Below are positions 25,109-34,450 of a stretch of DNA of 64,000 nucleotides, piece by piece (position 1 is the first letter of the stretch; each line of letters begins with the position of its first letter). The position numbers were made by a program, and so were the translations under genes. This DNA comes from Roseovarius aestuarii (GTDB taxonomy: Bacteria; Pseudomonadota; Alphaproteobacteria; Rhodobacterales; Rhodobacteraceae). Where the stretch lies: NCBI GenBank assembly GCA_027214255.1, contig JAPWHL010000007.1, positions 62,001 through 126,000 on the forward strand, in the 5' to 3' direction. The notes beneath the pieces were generated by a model that saw nothing but the letters and a program-made list of their open reading frames with translations, was not told where the DNA came from and did no database searches.

Positions 25109-26326
25109 CTACCGCTCCTTCAATTTAACAGAGTTGTTATAGATGTTCATAATGCCCGAAATACTGAGGCTGATGATCAGATAGAACAGCATCAACAACA
25201 GCACGCATTCAATTGCGCGACCTGTTTGGTTCAACGTGATCCCGCCCAGCGTTGCGGTAATGTCGGCATAGCCCACGGCAATTGCCAGCGACGAGTTTTT
25301 CGTCAGGTTCAGGTATTGCGAGATCAGCGGTGGAATAATCACCCGCAGCGCCTGAGGCAGGATTACCAGATTCATAATCCGGCGCGGACGCAGGCCAAGG
25401 GCGGCTGCGGCTTCGGTCTGGCCCTTGGACACAGCCTGAATACCGGCGCGGACGTTCTCGGCGATGAAAGCCCCCGTATAGATCGACAGGGCGAACCACA
25501 GCGCGATCAGGGGCGCACCAATTTGCAGCCCGCCTTTGAAGTTAAAGCCCCCAAGTACCGGAAGGTCTGCACCAATCGGCCGCCCCATAATGAAAAACAT
25601 CAAAAGCGTTGGCACGAAAAGAATGACCAGCGAAGGCCATCCCACTGGTAAAAGGCGGCCCGTCGCGAACAGCAATTTCTTGGCATAAGAGCGATAGGCG
25701 AAAACGCCGATGACCGATGCGACAAAGGTCAGAACAACAACCATCGAACCGGGGCCCCAGATGGGCGCAGGTATATAGATGCCGCGGTTGGTAAAGGCGA
25801 AGGATCCAAACAGCATCGACGCCGTCGCGTCATCCCCCTTGAACGCGCGGGGCGATGGCATCACGGCGGTCATGATGGTCATGATGATCAGAATCCAGAT
25901 CAGCACCGGCACGTTTCGGAACATCTCGACATACATCGCCATCAACTTGGAAACGATCCAGTTGTTGGACAGACGCAAAACCCCGGCGGTCACGCCGAAA
26001 ATCGTTGCCATGATGCAGCCCAGAAAGGCCACCAACAGCGTGTTGATTACACCGACCCAAGCGGCCTGAAGGTTCGAAGACTGGCTATTGTAAGGGATCA
26101 AGGTCTGGTTGATGTCATATCCAGAGGATTCCCCCAGAAAACCGAACGAGATGTTCAGCCCCGCGTCGGCCAAGTTCTGGATCAGATTTCGTCCCAGATA
26201 GGCGAAAGCAACGATCAGTACAAACAGCGCAATTGCCTGAAATGTATAGGAACGATATCGCGTGTCACTCAGAAGCATCGACAGTCGGAACGATCCCTGC
26301 TGAGGAGGGTCGGTGAGCGTTGTCAT
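25109..26326 (-). CDS. aapQ: General L-amino acid ABC importer, permease AapQ
   Basis: A 405-residue permease with the long AapQ/BztB-type N-terminal half and a C-terminal PAAT domain. The EAA loop region is ENVRAGIQAVSKGQTEAAAALG, followed by LVILPQALRVIIPPLISQ. The start at 26326 (MTTLTDPPQQG) has CAGGGAAA upstream; the frame extends further but without family similarity. A strong hairpin precedes the gene. Confidence 0.95.
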   Translation of the reverse strand: MTTLTDPPQQGSFRLSMLLSDTRYRSYTFQAIALFVLIVAFAYLGRNLIQNLADAGLNISFGFLGESSGYDINQTLIPYNSQSSNLQAAWVGVINTLLVAFLGCIMATIFGVTAGVLRLSNNWIVSKLMAMYVEMFRNVPVLIWILIIMTIMTAVMPSPRAFKGDDATASMLFGSFAFTNRGIYIPAPIWGPGSMVVVLTFVASVIGVFAYRSYAKKLLFATGRLLPVGWPSLVILFVPTLLMFFIMGRPIGADLPVLGGFNFKGGLQIGAPLIALWFALSIYTGAFIAENVRAGIQAVSKGQTEAAAALGLRPRRIMNLVILPQALRVIIPPLISQYLNLTKNSSLAIAVGYADITATLGGITLNQTGRAIECVLLLMLFYLIISLSISGIMNIYNNSVKLKER

Positions 26327-26418
26327 AAAGCGTTTCCCTGCTGTTCGCTGAACACATATGTCGTGCACGGTTTATCCGCACATCGGAGGTTCAGACGATA
26401 ATTATGGGTCGTAAGCGA

Positions 26419-26446
26419 AAGGGCGCGAACCGTTGTTCGCGCCCTT
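26419..26446 (-). terminator. Hairpin between aapJ and aapQ (attenuator or processing site)
   Basis: A perfect 12-base stem AAGGGCGCGAAC / GTTCGCGCCCTT with a 4-base loop, followed by only a weak T-rich stretch on the minus strand. In binding-protein transporter operons such a structure usually keeps the binding-protein message more abundant than the rest. Confidence 0.7.
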
Positions 26447-26458
26447 GGCAGTCAGGAT

Positions 26459-27475
26459 TTAGCGGAAAGGAGGGGAGTACAGCAGCCCACCATCTGTCCA
26501 CTGTGCGTTCAGGCCACGGGCCAGACCCACAGGTGTGTTCTCACCGATGTTCTTTTCAAAGATTTCGGCGTAGTTACCACGCGCCATAATGGCGTTTTTG
26601 GCCCAATCAGCGCTCAGACCCAGCATTTCACCCAGGTTGCCCTCGGAACCCAGCAGACGGTTAACCTCAGGGTTGGAACCAGCGGTCGACATGTCTGCTG
26701 CATTGGCGCTTGTAACGCCCAGTTCTTCGGCAGCGATCAACGCGTTCAAAGTCCAGCGAATAACGTCACCCCATTCGTTGTCACCGTGACGGACCAGTGG
26801 GCCCAGCGGCTCTTTGGATACGATTTCGGGCAGAATGATGTGGTCAGATGGAACTTCGAATGCGGCACGTGTCGCAGCCAGACCCGAAGCGTCAGTTGTA
26901 TAGGTGTCGCACGCACCGGCCAGATATTGCTGTTGGCCTTCGGCGTTGGTTTCAACTGGAACCGGCTCGTAGCTGATGTTGTTCTTGCGGAAGAAGTCCG
27001 CCAGGTTCAGTTCGGTTGTGGTGCCAGTCTGGATACAAACAGTCGCGCCGTCCAATTCCTTGGCCGAGCTAACGCCCAACGACTTTGGAACCATAAAGCC
27101 CTGACCGTCATAGTAGTTGACGCCAGCAAATTCAAACTTCAGGTCCACGTCGCGGCTGAAGGTCCAAGTTGTGTTACGTGCCAGCACGTCGATTTCGCCC
27201 GAAGCAAGCGCGGTAAAGCGTGTCTTGCCTGTTGTGGGGACGAATTCAATTGCGTTGGGGTCGTTCAGAACACCGGCAGCGATTGCGCGGCACAGGTCCA
27301 CGTCAAAGCCTTGCCACTCGCCATTGGCGTCGGGCGCCGCGAAACCGATCAGACCGGTTGTCACGCCGCAGTTCAGTTTGCCGCGAGCCTTGACGTCGTC
27401 CAGAGTGCCCGCAGCGGCAGCGCCAGCAGCAAGCCCGGCGACAGTCAGCGCGCCAAGAAATACGGATTTGTTCAT
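26459..27475 (-). CDS. aapJ: General L-amino acid-binding periplasmic protein AapJ
   Basis: A 338-residue periplasmic binding protein (SBP_bac_3). A signal peptide (MNKSVFLGALTVAGLAAGAAAA) precedes GTLDDVKARGKLNCGVTTGL, which is typical of AapJ/BztA. The start at 27475 is set by the signal peptide and AGAGGTAAAC upstream. It is the first gene of aapJQMP and delivers many L-amino acids to the permease. The 205 bases before it should hold the promoter, but no clear sigma-54 or sigma-70 site stands out. Confidence 0.95.
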   Translation of the reverse strand: MNKSVFLGALTVAGLAAGAAAAGTLDDVKARGKLNCGVTTGLIGFAAPDANGEWQGFDVDLCRAIAAGVLNDPNAIEFVPTTGKTRFTALASGEIDVLARNTTWTFSRDVDLKFEFAGVNYYDGQGFMVPKSLGVSSAKELDGATVCIQTGTTTELNLADFFRKNNISYEPVPVETNAEGQQQYLAGACDTYTTDASGLAATRAAFEVPSDHIILPEIVSKEPLGPLVRHGDNEWGDVIRWTLNALIAAEELGVTSANAADMSTAGSNPEVNRLLGSEGNLGEMLGLSADWAKNAIMARGNYAEIFEKNIGENTPVGLARGLNAQWTDGGLLYSPPFR

Positions 27476-27681
27476 GTTTACCTCTTCCTGATTGTCCACC
27501 CATTTACATTGGGCGGTTCATTCGGCCTGAAGATCAGACCGGTACGTTGCCAGAGGGTTGTAACCCCATCAGCCCGGTCGAGTGTGGGGGAAATCATTCT
27601 CAAAGGTCAAGGGCTGCATGACGAAAAGTGATGTTTCCAAGTGCAGTTGACCCAGCGTCACCCAGATCAAAGACGAAAGAA

Positions 27682-28392
27682 TTATGAGCGAGACAGGCAA
27701 AAAAAGCGGCGTGCATGTAAAAATGCCGCATATTTATGGGCTGCCATCTCTGCCGCCTCTTCGTCATGGCCCCACAACCGCGCCTGCCAATCCTCGTCCA
27801 GACGTGATATTTTCCAAAGATAATCAATATCTTGATCATCTTGCAGCGCAGCCAAACCGATCACAAGAGATCCAGAAAGACTGACCAGGTCATGCAACGC
27901 GGTGAGGGCGAAATTATCCTGCGCGTGGACTGCCGCGCGAAGGATTTTCAGGCTGTTCGGGTCCTGCGCGCTGTGCATCACTCCCGACACTGGTCTGAGA
28001 GGAGCGCCGTAAAACGAATCACTCCACGCCAGAATCGGGTCCCACGCAGCGGCCTGTTCTTCAACCAGTTCAGCGGGTGTCGTAGCCCGATAACACAGCA
28101 GATCGCTGTCGCCATAGTCGGCAATCATATCGGCCACTTCGGTGTGTTGAATGGCCACCTTATCGATCGCGGCGTTGGCCGAACGTGTCACCGGCATGGT
28201 CCCCGGATTGACCTGTTCTTCCTGTGCATCCCATTCAGCGGCTATCGCCTCGGCCAGTGCATGGGTGGGAACAATCAAAGCCGCCTTGGCAGGGGTGCGC
28301 ACAGAACGTCCATCCAGCGTCACCCCGAATCCGCCGTCCTGCGGTGACACCTCTGACTTGGTCCAGAACCGTTTGGCCGCCCACGCACTCAT
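27682..28392 (-). CDS. ATP12-type F1-ATPase assembly chaperone
   Basis: A 236-residue protein of the ATP12 family, which binds the F1 alpha subunit during ATP synthase assembly in mitochondria and is widespread in alphaproteobacteria. Recognisable segments are MSAWAAKRFWTKSEV, the LDGRSVRTPAKAALIVP block, and RLDEDWQARLWGHDEEA near the end. The start overlaps the HAD gene (ATGA). It is the last of four genes with 4-base overlaps (crcB, pseudouridine synthase, HAD, ATP12). Confidence 0.9.
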   Translation of the reverse strand: MSAWAAKRFWTKSEVSPQDGGFGVTLDGRSVRTPAKAALIVPTHALAEAIAAEWDAQEEQVNPGTMPVTRSANAAIDKVAIQHTEVADMIADYGDSDLLCYRATTPAELVEEQAAAWDPILAWSDSFYGAPLRPVSGVMHSAQDPNSLKILRAAVHAQDNFALTALHDLVSLSGSLVIGLAALQDDQDIDYLWKISRLDEDWQARLWGHDEEAAEMAAHKYAAFLHARRFFCLSRS

Positions 28393-29072
28393 ACCGTCTG
28401 CTCCCAATATGTTGCCAAACACTCTGGCAAAGCCTCAAATGAGTCGATGATTGTATGCGCGGCTTCCAGCCGCGAGCGCCCGTGATAACCCCAGCTGACA
28501 CCGACCCCCGTGACACCCGCCGCGCGGGCCATTTCCATGTCAAAACTGGTATCGCCGATCATCACCGCATTGGCCGCGTCCACGCCGGTTTCACGCAGGG
28601 CGGCGTGTATCATCGACGGATGCGGCTTGGAGGGGTGAAAATCAGCCACCTGCTGGGTTACAAACAGGCGTTGCAATCCGTGCCCTTCCAGCAACTTGTC
28701 CAGACCACGCTTGGATTTGCCCGTGGCGACCCCCAAAAGGGTGTATGGCAAGGCGTTCAACAGATCCAAGGCCGCCAGCGCGCCGGGATAGAGCGGCGAG
28801 GATTGCGCCGCGCCTGCCATTTTGCGCAGCCCCATGTAGGATGCCTTGTAACCATCGGTCAGGCGCACATGATCCGCGTTGTCCAGATTCGGGGCCAACC
28901 GCGCCATCGCCACATCCAGCGACAGGCCTACGATCCCCAAAATGTCGTCGCGCGCGGGAACCGGCGCTCCAATGCCGTCAAACGCATGCGTCATCGCTGC
29001 GACGATATCGCCCTGACTGTCGACCAGCGTGCCGTCCACGTCAAAGATAACCAGACGCAGCGGCGCACTCAT
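28389..29072 (-). CDS. HAD-superfamily hydrolase (phosphoglycolate phosphatase-like)
   Basis: A 227-residue HAD phosphatase. Motif I is FDVDGTLVDSQ (D11, D13), motif II is GVATGKSKRGLDKL, and motif IV is VMIGDTSFDMEMARAAG. The helical cap between motifs I and II fits the Gph/PpaX group, so phosphoglycolate or another small phosphate ester is a plausible substrate. It overlaps genes on both sides by 4 bases. Confidence 0.88.
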   Translation of the reverse strand: MSAPLRLVIFDVDGTLVDSQGDIVAAMTHAFDGIGAPVPARDDILGIVGLSLDVAMARLAPNLDNADHVRLTDGYKASYMGLRKMAGAAQSSPLYPGALAALDLLNALPYTLLGVATGKSKRGLDKLLEGHGLQRLFVTQQVADFHPSKPHPSMIHAALRETGVDAANAVMIGDTSFDMEMARAAGVTGVGVSWGYHGRSRLEAAHTIIDSFEALPECLATYWEQTV

Positions 29073-30112
29073 TCCAGATCCTCAAATGGGTCGACAGGTA
29101 CATCGGCAGGCGACCATTGGAACGTGTCCCATGTGTGCTGCATATGCGGTGGCAAAGGCGCGGTGATATGCAACAACGCACGCGTCACAGGATGCTCGAT
29201 CTTGAGCGAGCGCGCGTGCAGGTGCAACTTCTTGCTCAGGTCTCCGCCCAGTTGCGCACCCCAACCATCGCCCAAATTTTCCTGACCGGACCCACCGTAT
29301 TTGCCGTCTCCAACAACAGGGTGTCCCAGTTCGGCCATATGCGCCCGCAGTTGGTGCGTCCGACCGGTGATAGGCACCAGCGCACACCACGATGCACGAC
29401 TGCCCACCGCCTCAAGCACCGCGTAATCGGTGGTGGCATGTTTCGCACCCGGGGTACCATCGACATCGCGAGGATGCAGGGCGTGCATTTTTTCGCCCTC
29501 GCCCTTGGCCCCGTGGCCCGGCGCCTTGACCAGCCCGTATTTGATTGTGCCCATACGCGGCAGCGGCACACCTGCCACAGCGGCCCAATAGAGCTTGCGC
29601 GTATTGCGATGCCGAAACGCCGCTGTCAGGCCCTTGGCCGCTTCACGCGTACGGGCCAGCATCAAAACGCCCGATGTGTCCTTGTCCAGACGGTGGACCA
29701 AACGCGGCTTTTCTTCCAGACCAAAGCGCAGCGCCTCGGCCAAACCATCAACATGGCGCGATTGTTTCGATCCGCCCTGCACGGGCAAACCCGGCGGTTT
29801 GTTCAAGGCAATAACGTGATCATCGCGGTAAATCACACAACCCCGGATCATTGCCGCATCCGAATCGGTGACATGCGCACGGGCACGGGCCATTGCTTCG
29901 GTTGGATCAGGCAGCGGCGGAATACGCACGGCCTGCCCCACTTCAAGCCGCGTGGCAGGTTTCACGCGCCCACCTTCGACGCGCAAGTCGCCCTTTCGGC
30001 ACATTTTCTCGATCCGGCCCTGTTGCAGGTGCGGAAACTGACGACGCAGCCAACGATCCAGCCGCTGATCACCGTCCTCTTTGCCGACGTGAATCACTTG
30101 AACGCCGCTCAT
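29069..30112 (-). CDS. RluC/RluD-family 23S rRNA pseudouridine synthase
   Basis: A 347-residue enzyme with an N-terminal S4 RNA-binding domain (about 14-75: QRLDRWLRRQFPHLQQGRIEK...) and a pseudouridine synthase domain. The catalytic aspartate is in RLVHRLDKDTSG, and the last family motif is TGRTHQLRAHMAELGHP. The S4 plus RluA-type layout points to RluC, but the exact rRNA position is not certain. The start at 30112 overlaps the crcB stop; the longer upstream frame is only an antisense-like extension over crcB. Confidence 0.9.
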   Translation of the reverse strand: MSGVQVIHVGKEDGDQRLDRWLRRQFPHLQQGRIEKMCRKGDLRVEGGRVKPATRLEVGQAVRIPPLPDPTEAMARARAHVTDSDAAMIRGCVIYRDDHVIALNKPPGLPVQGGSKQSRHVDGLAEALRFGLEEKPRLVHRLDKDTSGVLMLARTREAAKGLTAAFRHRNTRKLYWAAVAGVPLPRMGTIKYGLVKAPGHGAKGEGEKMHALHPRDVDGTPGAKHATTDYAVLEAVGSRASWCALVPITGRTHQLRAHMAELGHPVVGDGKYGGSGQENLGDGWGAQLGGDLSKKLHLHARSLKIEHPVTRALLHITAPLPPHMQHTWDTFQWSPADVPVDPFEDLE

Positions 30113-30486
30113 GCCCACACCGCCCGGGCCAAAGCGGCCCCTATAAACAACGCCGCGATCGACAGTCCCACTGACAGCGCCACATAGGCCCCGGCCAGCG
30201 CGATCTGCCCACGTTCGATCAATGTAAACGTCTCGAGCGAAAACGCCGAGAAGGTGGTAAACCCACCCAATATACCGGTCATTACAAACAGGTTCATTGC
30301 TTCGTGCCCCTTGTGAAATGACCACATAACAAACAGGCCCATCAGGAACGAGCCGATAATATTGACGCTGAGGACCGCCAACGGCAGGCCGGTATGGCCC
30401 TCGCGGATCAGTAACTGCCCCGCGCCAAAGCGCAGGCACGCACCGATTGCGCCACCAAGGGCCACCTGAGAAAATGTCATGATCAT
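30109..30486 (-). CDS. crcB: Fluoride efflux channel CrcB/Fluc
   Basis: A 125-residue four-helix membrane protein that exports fluoride as a dimer. Characteristic segments are GGAIGACLRFGAGQ, SVNIIGSFLMG and TGILGGFTTFSAFSLET (with the Na+-site and Phe-box region). The start may be at 30486 or, two codons later, at 30480; neither has a strong ribosome site. No fluoride riboswitch was recognised upstream. It begins the four-gene overlapping run. Confidence 0.93.
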   Translation of the reverse strand: MIMTFSQVALGGAIGACLRFGAGQLLIREGHTGLPLAVLSVNIIGSFLMGLFVMWSFHKGHEAMNLFVMTGILGGFTTFSAFSLETFTLIERGQIALAGAYVALSVGLSIAALFIGAALARAVWA

Positions 30487-30631
30487 AAGCGCGTCTGTCG
30501 CGCGACCCCTCGCAATTGTCAAGCGTTGCGCACCGTCACTGAATTTTGCCGCAACTGTAAAAAACCGCTTTCCCTAAGGTTCGGTGGCGCTAACATGCGC
30601 GCAGTTTTCCAGATCGTAAGGCCCTATTCCC

Positions 30632-31906
30632 GTGACCGACGCCCCAGACGCCCAAACCTTGCTGCGCACCCTCTTTGACCGCGCGGTCGAGGTCGCCGAC
30701 CCGATGCAAAGCCTGTCCGCCGTGCTGCCCCCTAAACCCGAGGGGCGAGTGGTGGTGATTGGCGCGGGCAAAGCCAGCGCCCGCATGGCCGAAGCGGTCG
30801 AGGCTGCATGGGGCCCCTGTGAAGGACTTGTCATCACCCGTTATGGATATGCGCGCGCCTGCCAAGGTATCGAGATCGTCGAAGCGGCGCATCCCGTGCC
30901 GGATGAAGCCGGGTTGCAAGCGACGCGTCGCTTGATGAATTATCTTGAAGGGCTGGACGCGGATGTGTTTGTGCTGGCCCTGATTTCCGGCGGGGCCTCG
31001 GCATTGCTGGTACAGCCTGCGGGCGAGATATCGTTGGCCGAGAAACAAGCCGTCAATCAGGCACTGTTGGCCTCGGGCGCACCGATTGGTCAGATGAACG
31101 TGGTACGCAAACACCTAAGCCGCGTGAAAGGCGGGCAATTGGCGGCTGCGGCGCATCCCGCGCGCATGCTGGCACTGTTGATTTCGGATGTGCCCGGCGA
31201 CGATCCGGCATTGATCGGGTCCGGGCCCACGGTGGGCGACGTCAGCACACCTGCGGATGCGCGAACAATCGTTACACAGCATGCTATCGACATGTCCGCC
31301 TCGGTACGGGCTGTTCTGGACGGGGCCAGCAGCGGCGTTCTGTCGCCTGATGATCCCCGCCTTGGTAAGGTTGAGAACGTTATCTACGCTGCTCCGTCGC
31401 AATCTATGGCCGCAGCGGCCAAAATTGCCTGCGACGCCGGAATAACAACCCATATTCTGGGGGACGCGATTGAGGGCGAGGCGCGTGACGTGGCGGCGGA
31501 ACACGCGACGCAAGCCCTGACATTGCAGCGCAGTTTGGCCCCCGGCCAGTCCGCGCTCCTTTTGTCCGGAGGCGAGTTGACCGTCACGCGACGCGGCGAT
31601 GGCGTGGGCGGGCCAAACGCGGAATATGCGCTGGCACTGGCCATTGCGTTGAACGGTGCGCCCGGCATCCATGCCATTGCCTGCGATACTGACGGGGTTG
31701 ACGGTGCCGCCGAAGTGGCCGGGGCCTTGGTCGGCCCCGATACGTTGGCGCAGGCGGCAAGGGCCGGATTGAACCCGGCGGCGGCGCTGGCTCAGAATGA
31801 CGCCCACAGCTTTTTCGAAACCGCGGGCGGGCAGGTCGTAACCGGGCCAACCCTGACCAACGTCAATGACTTTCGCGCCATATTCATTCGCGCCGCACAA
31901 TGGTGA
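30632..31906 (+). CDS. Glycerate 2-kinase (MOFRL family)
   Basis: A 424-residue class II glycerate kinase, making 2-phosphoglycerate from D-glycerate at the end of the serine or glyoxylate routes. Typical segments are VVVIGAGKASARMAEAVE, LISGGASALL, VRKHLSRVKGGQLA, LLISDVPGDDP and, near the end, ACDTDGVDGAAEVAGALV. Older annotation names it hydroxypyruvate reductase (TtuD); the sequence fits kinase. The start is GTG at 30632. It stands alone and converges with rsmD. Confidence 0.9.
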   Translation: MTDAPDAQTLLRTLFDRAVEVADPMQSLSAVLPPKPEGRVVVIGAGKASARMAEAVEAAWGPCEGLVITRYGYARACQGIEIVEAAHPVPDEAGLQATRRLMNYLEGLDADVFVLALISGGASALLVQPAGEISLAEKQAVNQALLASGAPIGQMNVVRKHLSRVKGGQLAAAAHPARMLALLISDVPGDDPALIGSGPTVGDVSTPADARTIVTQHAIDMSASVRAVLDGASSGVLSPDDPRLGKVENVIYAAPSQSMAAAAKIACDAGITTHILGDAIEGEARDVAAEHATQALTLQRSLAPGQSALLLSGGELTVTRRGDGVGGPNAEYALALAIALNGAPGIHAIACDTDGVDGAAEVAGALVGPDTLAQAARAGLNPAAALAQNDAHSFFETAGGQVVTGPTLTNVNDFRAIFIRAAQW

Positions 31907-32006
31907 TCGCCTCTGTGGACAGGTCCCGTATCAGGTCCGGGATGGGGTGGTACATTGAACGTCCTTTGGGTCTATCCTGGGGGTAGTGCGTTGCAGAAAC
32001 CGCCGC

Positions 32007-32567
32007 TTATCCGACCCACTCGAACATCGTGATACGCGTATCACCGTAACGGCGCATATCCAGCTGGCGCAGGCCCGGCGGCGGCAACAAAGGTGTATTT
32101 TCCTCCCAGACCACTAACGCGCCAGGGGCCAGCCACCCGCCCTTGATCGCCCCGGCCAGTGCCTTTTCGCCCATTCCCTGCCCATAGGGGGGGTCGACAA
32201 ACAACAGCGTGGCCGGTGCCCCTTCGCACGGGCCTAGCTGGCAGGCGTCCTGACGTATTACGCGTGCACGCGATGCGTATTTGCACAGGTCAATGTTTTG
32301 CGACAGCAAGCTCAATGCCACGCGTCCGTTTTCGACAAACCGCGCCGAGGCCGCGCCGCGCGATAGCGCCTCCAGCCCCAACGCGCCCGTGCCCGCAAAC
32401 AGATCCAGCACTTCGGCCCCCGACACAGGGTCGCCCATTGCCCCGGCCAGCACGTTAAACAGGCTTTCTCGCACCCGATCCGACGTGGGTCGCATATGCG
32501 CCGCCGCGTCCCCTGCACCGACATCGGCCAGTCGTCGCCCCCGTACGTCCCCGGCAATAATCCTCAT
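32007..32567 (-). CDS. rsmD: 16S rRNA (guanine966-N2)-methyltransferase RsmD
   Basis: A 186-residue methyltransferase for G966 of 16S rRNA. MRIIAGDVRGRRL is the usual N-terminus, RPTSDRVRESLFNVL follows, the SAM site is DLFAGTGALGLEAL (55-68), and the catalytic motif is DPPY (125-128). It overlaps the stop of the upstream oxidoreductase by 4 bases. Confidence 0.95.
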   Translation of the reverse strand: MRIIAGDVRGRRLADVGAGDAAAHMRPTSDRVRESLFNVLAGAMGDPVSGAEVLDLFAGTGALGLEALSRGAASARFVENGRVALSLLSQNIDLCKYASRARVIRQDACQLGPCEGAPATLLFVDPPYGQGMGEKALAGAIKGGWLAPGALVVWEENTPLLPPPGLRQLDMRRYGDTRITMFEWVG

Positions 32568-33775
32568 GATTTCAACAAGGTTTTCAGCTCAACCTCGGGA
32601 TCAGATACAGCACTAGGATCAGGGGATTTCCCACCATCTATCAGACGCTTACCCACCATATAGGCGCGAGGCTCGTTCATGGCATCGACCGCCAACAACG
32701 TGTCGCCCTTATAGTACCAGAACGAGGCCGAATGTTCGCCGCTGCCGGGGCGGGTCACGATCCGGTCATATCCAATATTCAAGCCCGCAATTTGCAATTT
32801 CACGTCATACTGATCTGACCAGAACCAGATTTGCGGTACATAGGTTTTGCCCGCTCCCATGATGTTCTCGGCCACGCATTCGGCCATATCAATGGCGTTA
32901 GGCACCGATTCCAACCGCAACCGCCCCCCCAGATAGGGAAACGACGCGCAATCCCCCGCCGCCCAGATTGCAGGGTCACTGGTCCGTCCGACTTCATCCA
33001 CAGAAATGCCATTGTCCAAGGCCAGGCCAGCCGCCTCGGCCAATGCTGTACCGGGGGCAATCCCGACACCGACAATGACGAAGTCCACGTCCAATTCTGT
33101 TCCATCACTCAACCGCGCGCCCGAGACTTTTCCCTCGCCCAGCAGCCGGTCCAGACCGACGCCCTCAAGGATTTCGACACCATGCGATTTGTGTAAGGCG
33201 CGGAAGAAATCGGAAGTCTCGGGGGCCGCAACCCGTTGCAAAATCCGGTCGGCCATTTCTACCAATGTGACACGCAGGCCCTTTTTGGACGCAACCGCAG
33301 CTGCCTCAAGCCCAATATAGCCGCCGCCGACAATCAGCACATGGGCGCCCGCCGTGAACCGGGGTTCCATCGCGTCCACATCGCTTAACCCACGCACCAC
33401 ATGCACGCCGTCCAGCTCGCCACCAATCGTGGCCGGCAAGCGGCGGGGCGTTGAGCCGGTGGTCAGCACCAATTGATCATAGTGCAGTGCCTCATCCCCC
33501 ACCTGCACCGTTTGCGCATCACGGTCGATCCCGGTCACACACGTGCCCAAACGCAGATCGATATCAGCCTCGTCGTAGTAACTTTCGGGGCGCAAATACA
33601 ACCGTTCCAACGCCATGTCGCCCAACAGGTAGGCCTTGGACAATGGCGGGCGCTGATAGGGTGGCGCGGTTTCTTCGCCGATCAGTGTGACGCGGCCCTC
33701 AAAGCCACTGTTACGCAGCTTGGCCACCAAAGACGATCCCGCCTGCCCGGCCCCGATAACAACGATGTCTGACAT
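32564..33775 (-). CDS. FAD-dependent ferredoxin reductase (rhodocoxin reductase-like)
   Basis: A 403-residue NAD(P)H:ferredoxin reductase of the putidaredoxin reductase type. The FAD site is IVVIGAGQAGSSLVAKL, the NAD site is VLIVGGGYIGLEAAAVA, WAAGDCASFP is the second FAD motif, and the C-terminal reductase domain starts at about 320. Such enzymes pass electrons to a ferredoxin for a P450 or oxygenase, but no such partner is next to it. The start at 33775 follows AAGGAGCGCA. The 4-base overlap with rsmD implies co-transcription. Confidence 0.9.
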   Translation of the reverse strand: MSDIVVIGAGQAGSSLVAKLRNSGFEGRVTLIGEETAPPYQRPPLSKAYLLGDMALERLYLRPESYYDEADIDLRLGTCVTGIDRDAQTVQVGDEALHYDQLVLTTGSTPRRLPATIGGELDGVHVVRGLSDVDAMEPRFTAGAHVLIVGGGYIGLEAAAVASKKGLRVTLVEMADRILQRVAAPETSDFFRALHKSHGVEILEGVGLDRLLGEGKVSGARLSDGTELDVDFVIVGVGIAPGTALAEAAGLALDNGISVDEVGRTSDPAIWAAGDCASFPYLGGRLRLESVPNAIDMAECVAENIMGAGKTYVPQIWFWSDQYDVKLQIAGLNIGYDRIVTRPGSGEHSASFWYYKGDTLLAVDAMNEPRAYMVGKRLIDGGKSPDPSAVSDPEVELKTLLKS

Positions 33776-33880
33776 TGCGCGCTCCTTCAGAAAATATGTT
33801 CCGGGATTTGATGTGGTCCCGGCGCAAGACACCCTATATCTACGTCATAGACAACCAAAATGAACACAAAGGATGCAACC

Positions 33881-34369
33881 ATGACCATTTCCAAGGGCGA
33901 CACCCTTCCCGCAGTGACACTGACACAGATGGGCGCAAATGGCCCCGAAGCCGTCGAATTGGCCTCCAAGCTAAAAGGCCGCAAGGTGGTTTTGTTCGCC
34001 GTGCCCGGCGCCTTTACACCAACGTGCCATTCATCGCATGTGCCCAGCTTTGTGCGTACCAAGGATCAATTCGACGCCAAAGGCGTGGATGAAATTATCT
34101 GCGTCAGCGTGAATGACCCCTTCGTGATGGGCCAATGGGGCGAGGCCACAGGCGCGTCGAAGGCCGGAATCACCATGCTGGGTGATGCAGAAGCGGCCTT
34201 TACCAAGGCCATTGGCATGGATTTCTCGGCGCCGCCTGCCGGTCTGATTGACCGCTCAAAACGCTACGCCATGCTGGTTGAGGATGGCGATGTGACCATA
34301 CTGCACGTCGAAGACAGCCCCGGAACCTGCGATGTATCCGCCGGAGAATCCCTGCTCGCGGCCATGTAA
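33881..34369 (+). CDS. Prx5-type peroxiredoxin
   Basis: A 162-residue peroxiredoxin of the PRX5 (AHP1/glutaredoxin-linked) group. The peroxidatic cysteine is C49 in VPGAFTPTCHSSHVP, and VNDPFVMGQWGEATGA is typical. It reduces hydrogen and alkyl peroxides. The start at 33881 follows AAAGGATGCAACC. It is divergently transcribed from the ferredoxin reductase gene, with about 105 bases between starts. Confidence 0.93.
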   Translation: MTISKGDTLPAVTLTQMGANGPEAVELASKLKGRKVVLFAVPGAFTPTCHSSHVPSFVRTKDQFDAKGVDEIICVSVNDPFVMGQWGEATGASKAGITMLGDAEAAFTKAIGMDFSAPPAGLIDRSKRYAMLVEDGDVTILHVEDSPGTCDVSAGESLLAAM

Positions 34370-34376
34370 CACGCAT

Positions 34377-34414
34377 AATCAGGCCCGCCCGGACAGTTCC
34401 GGACGGGCCTGATT
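34377..34414. terminator. Terminator after the peroxiredoxin gene
   Basis: Long hairpin with arms AATCAGGCCCG-C-CCGGA and TCCGG-A-CGGGCCTGATT (one mismatch), a 4-base loop and a short T run on the plus strand. It may also serve the convergent phhB. Confidence 0.85.
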
Positions 34415-34450
34415 TTCCCTATGCGCAATCTTGTATTCGCAGGCGGCGTG

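Noticed and set aside
30487..30631. Fluoride riboswitch before crcB
   Set aside because: The upstream region does not show the conserved riboswitch core, and crcB starts an operon directly after a short gap.
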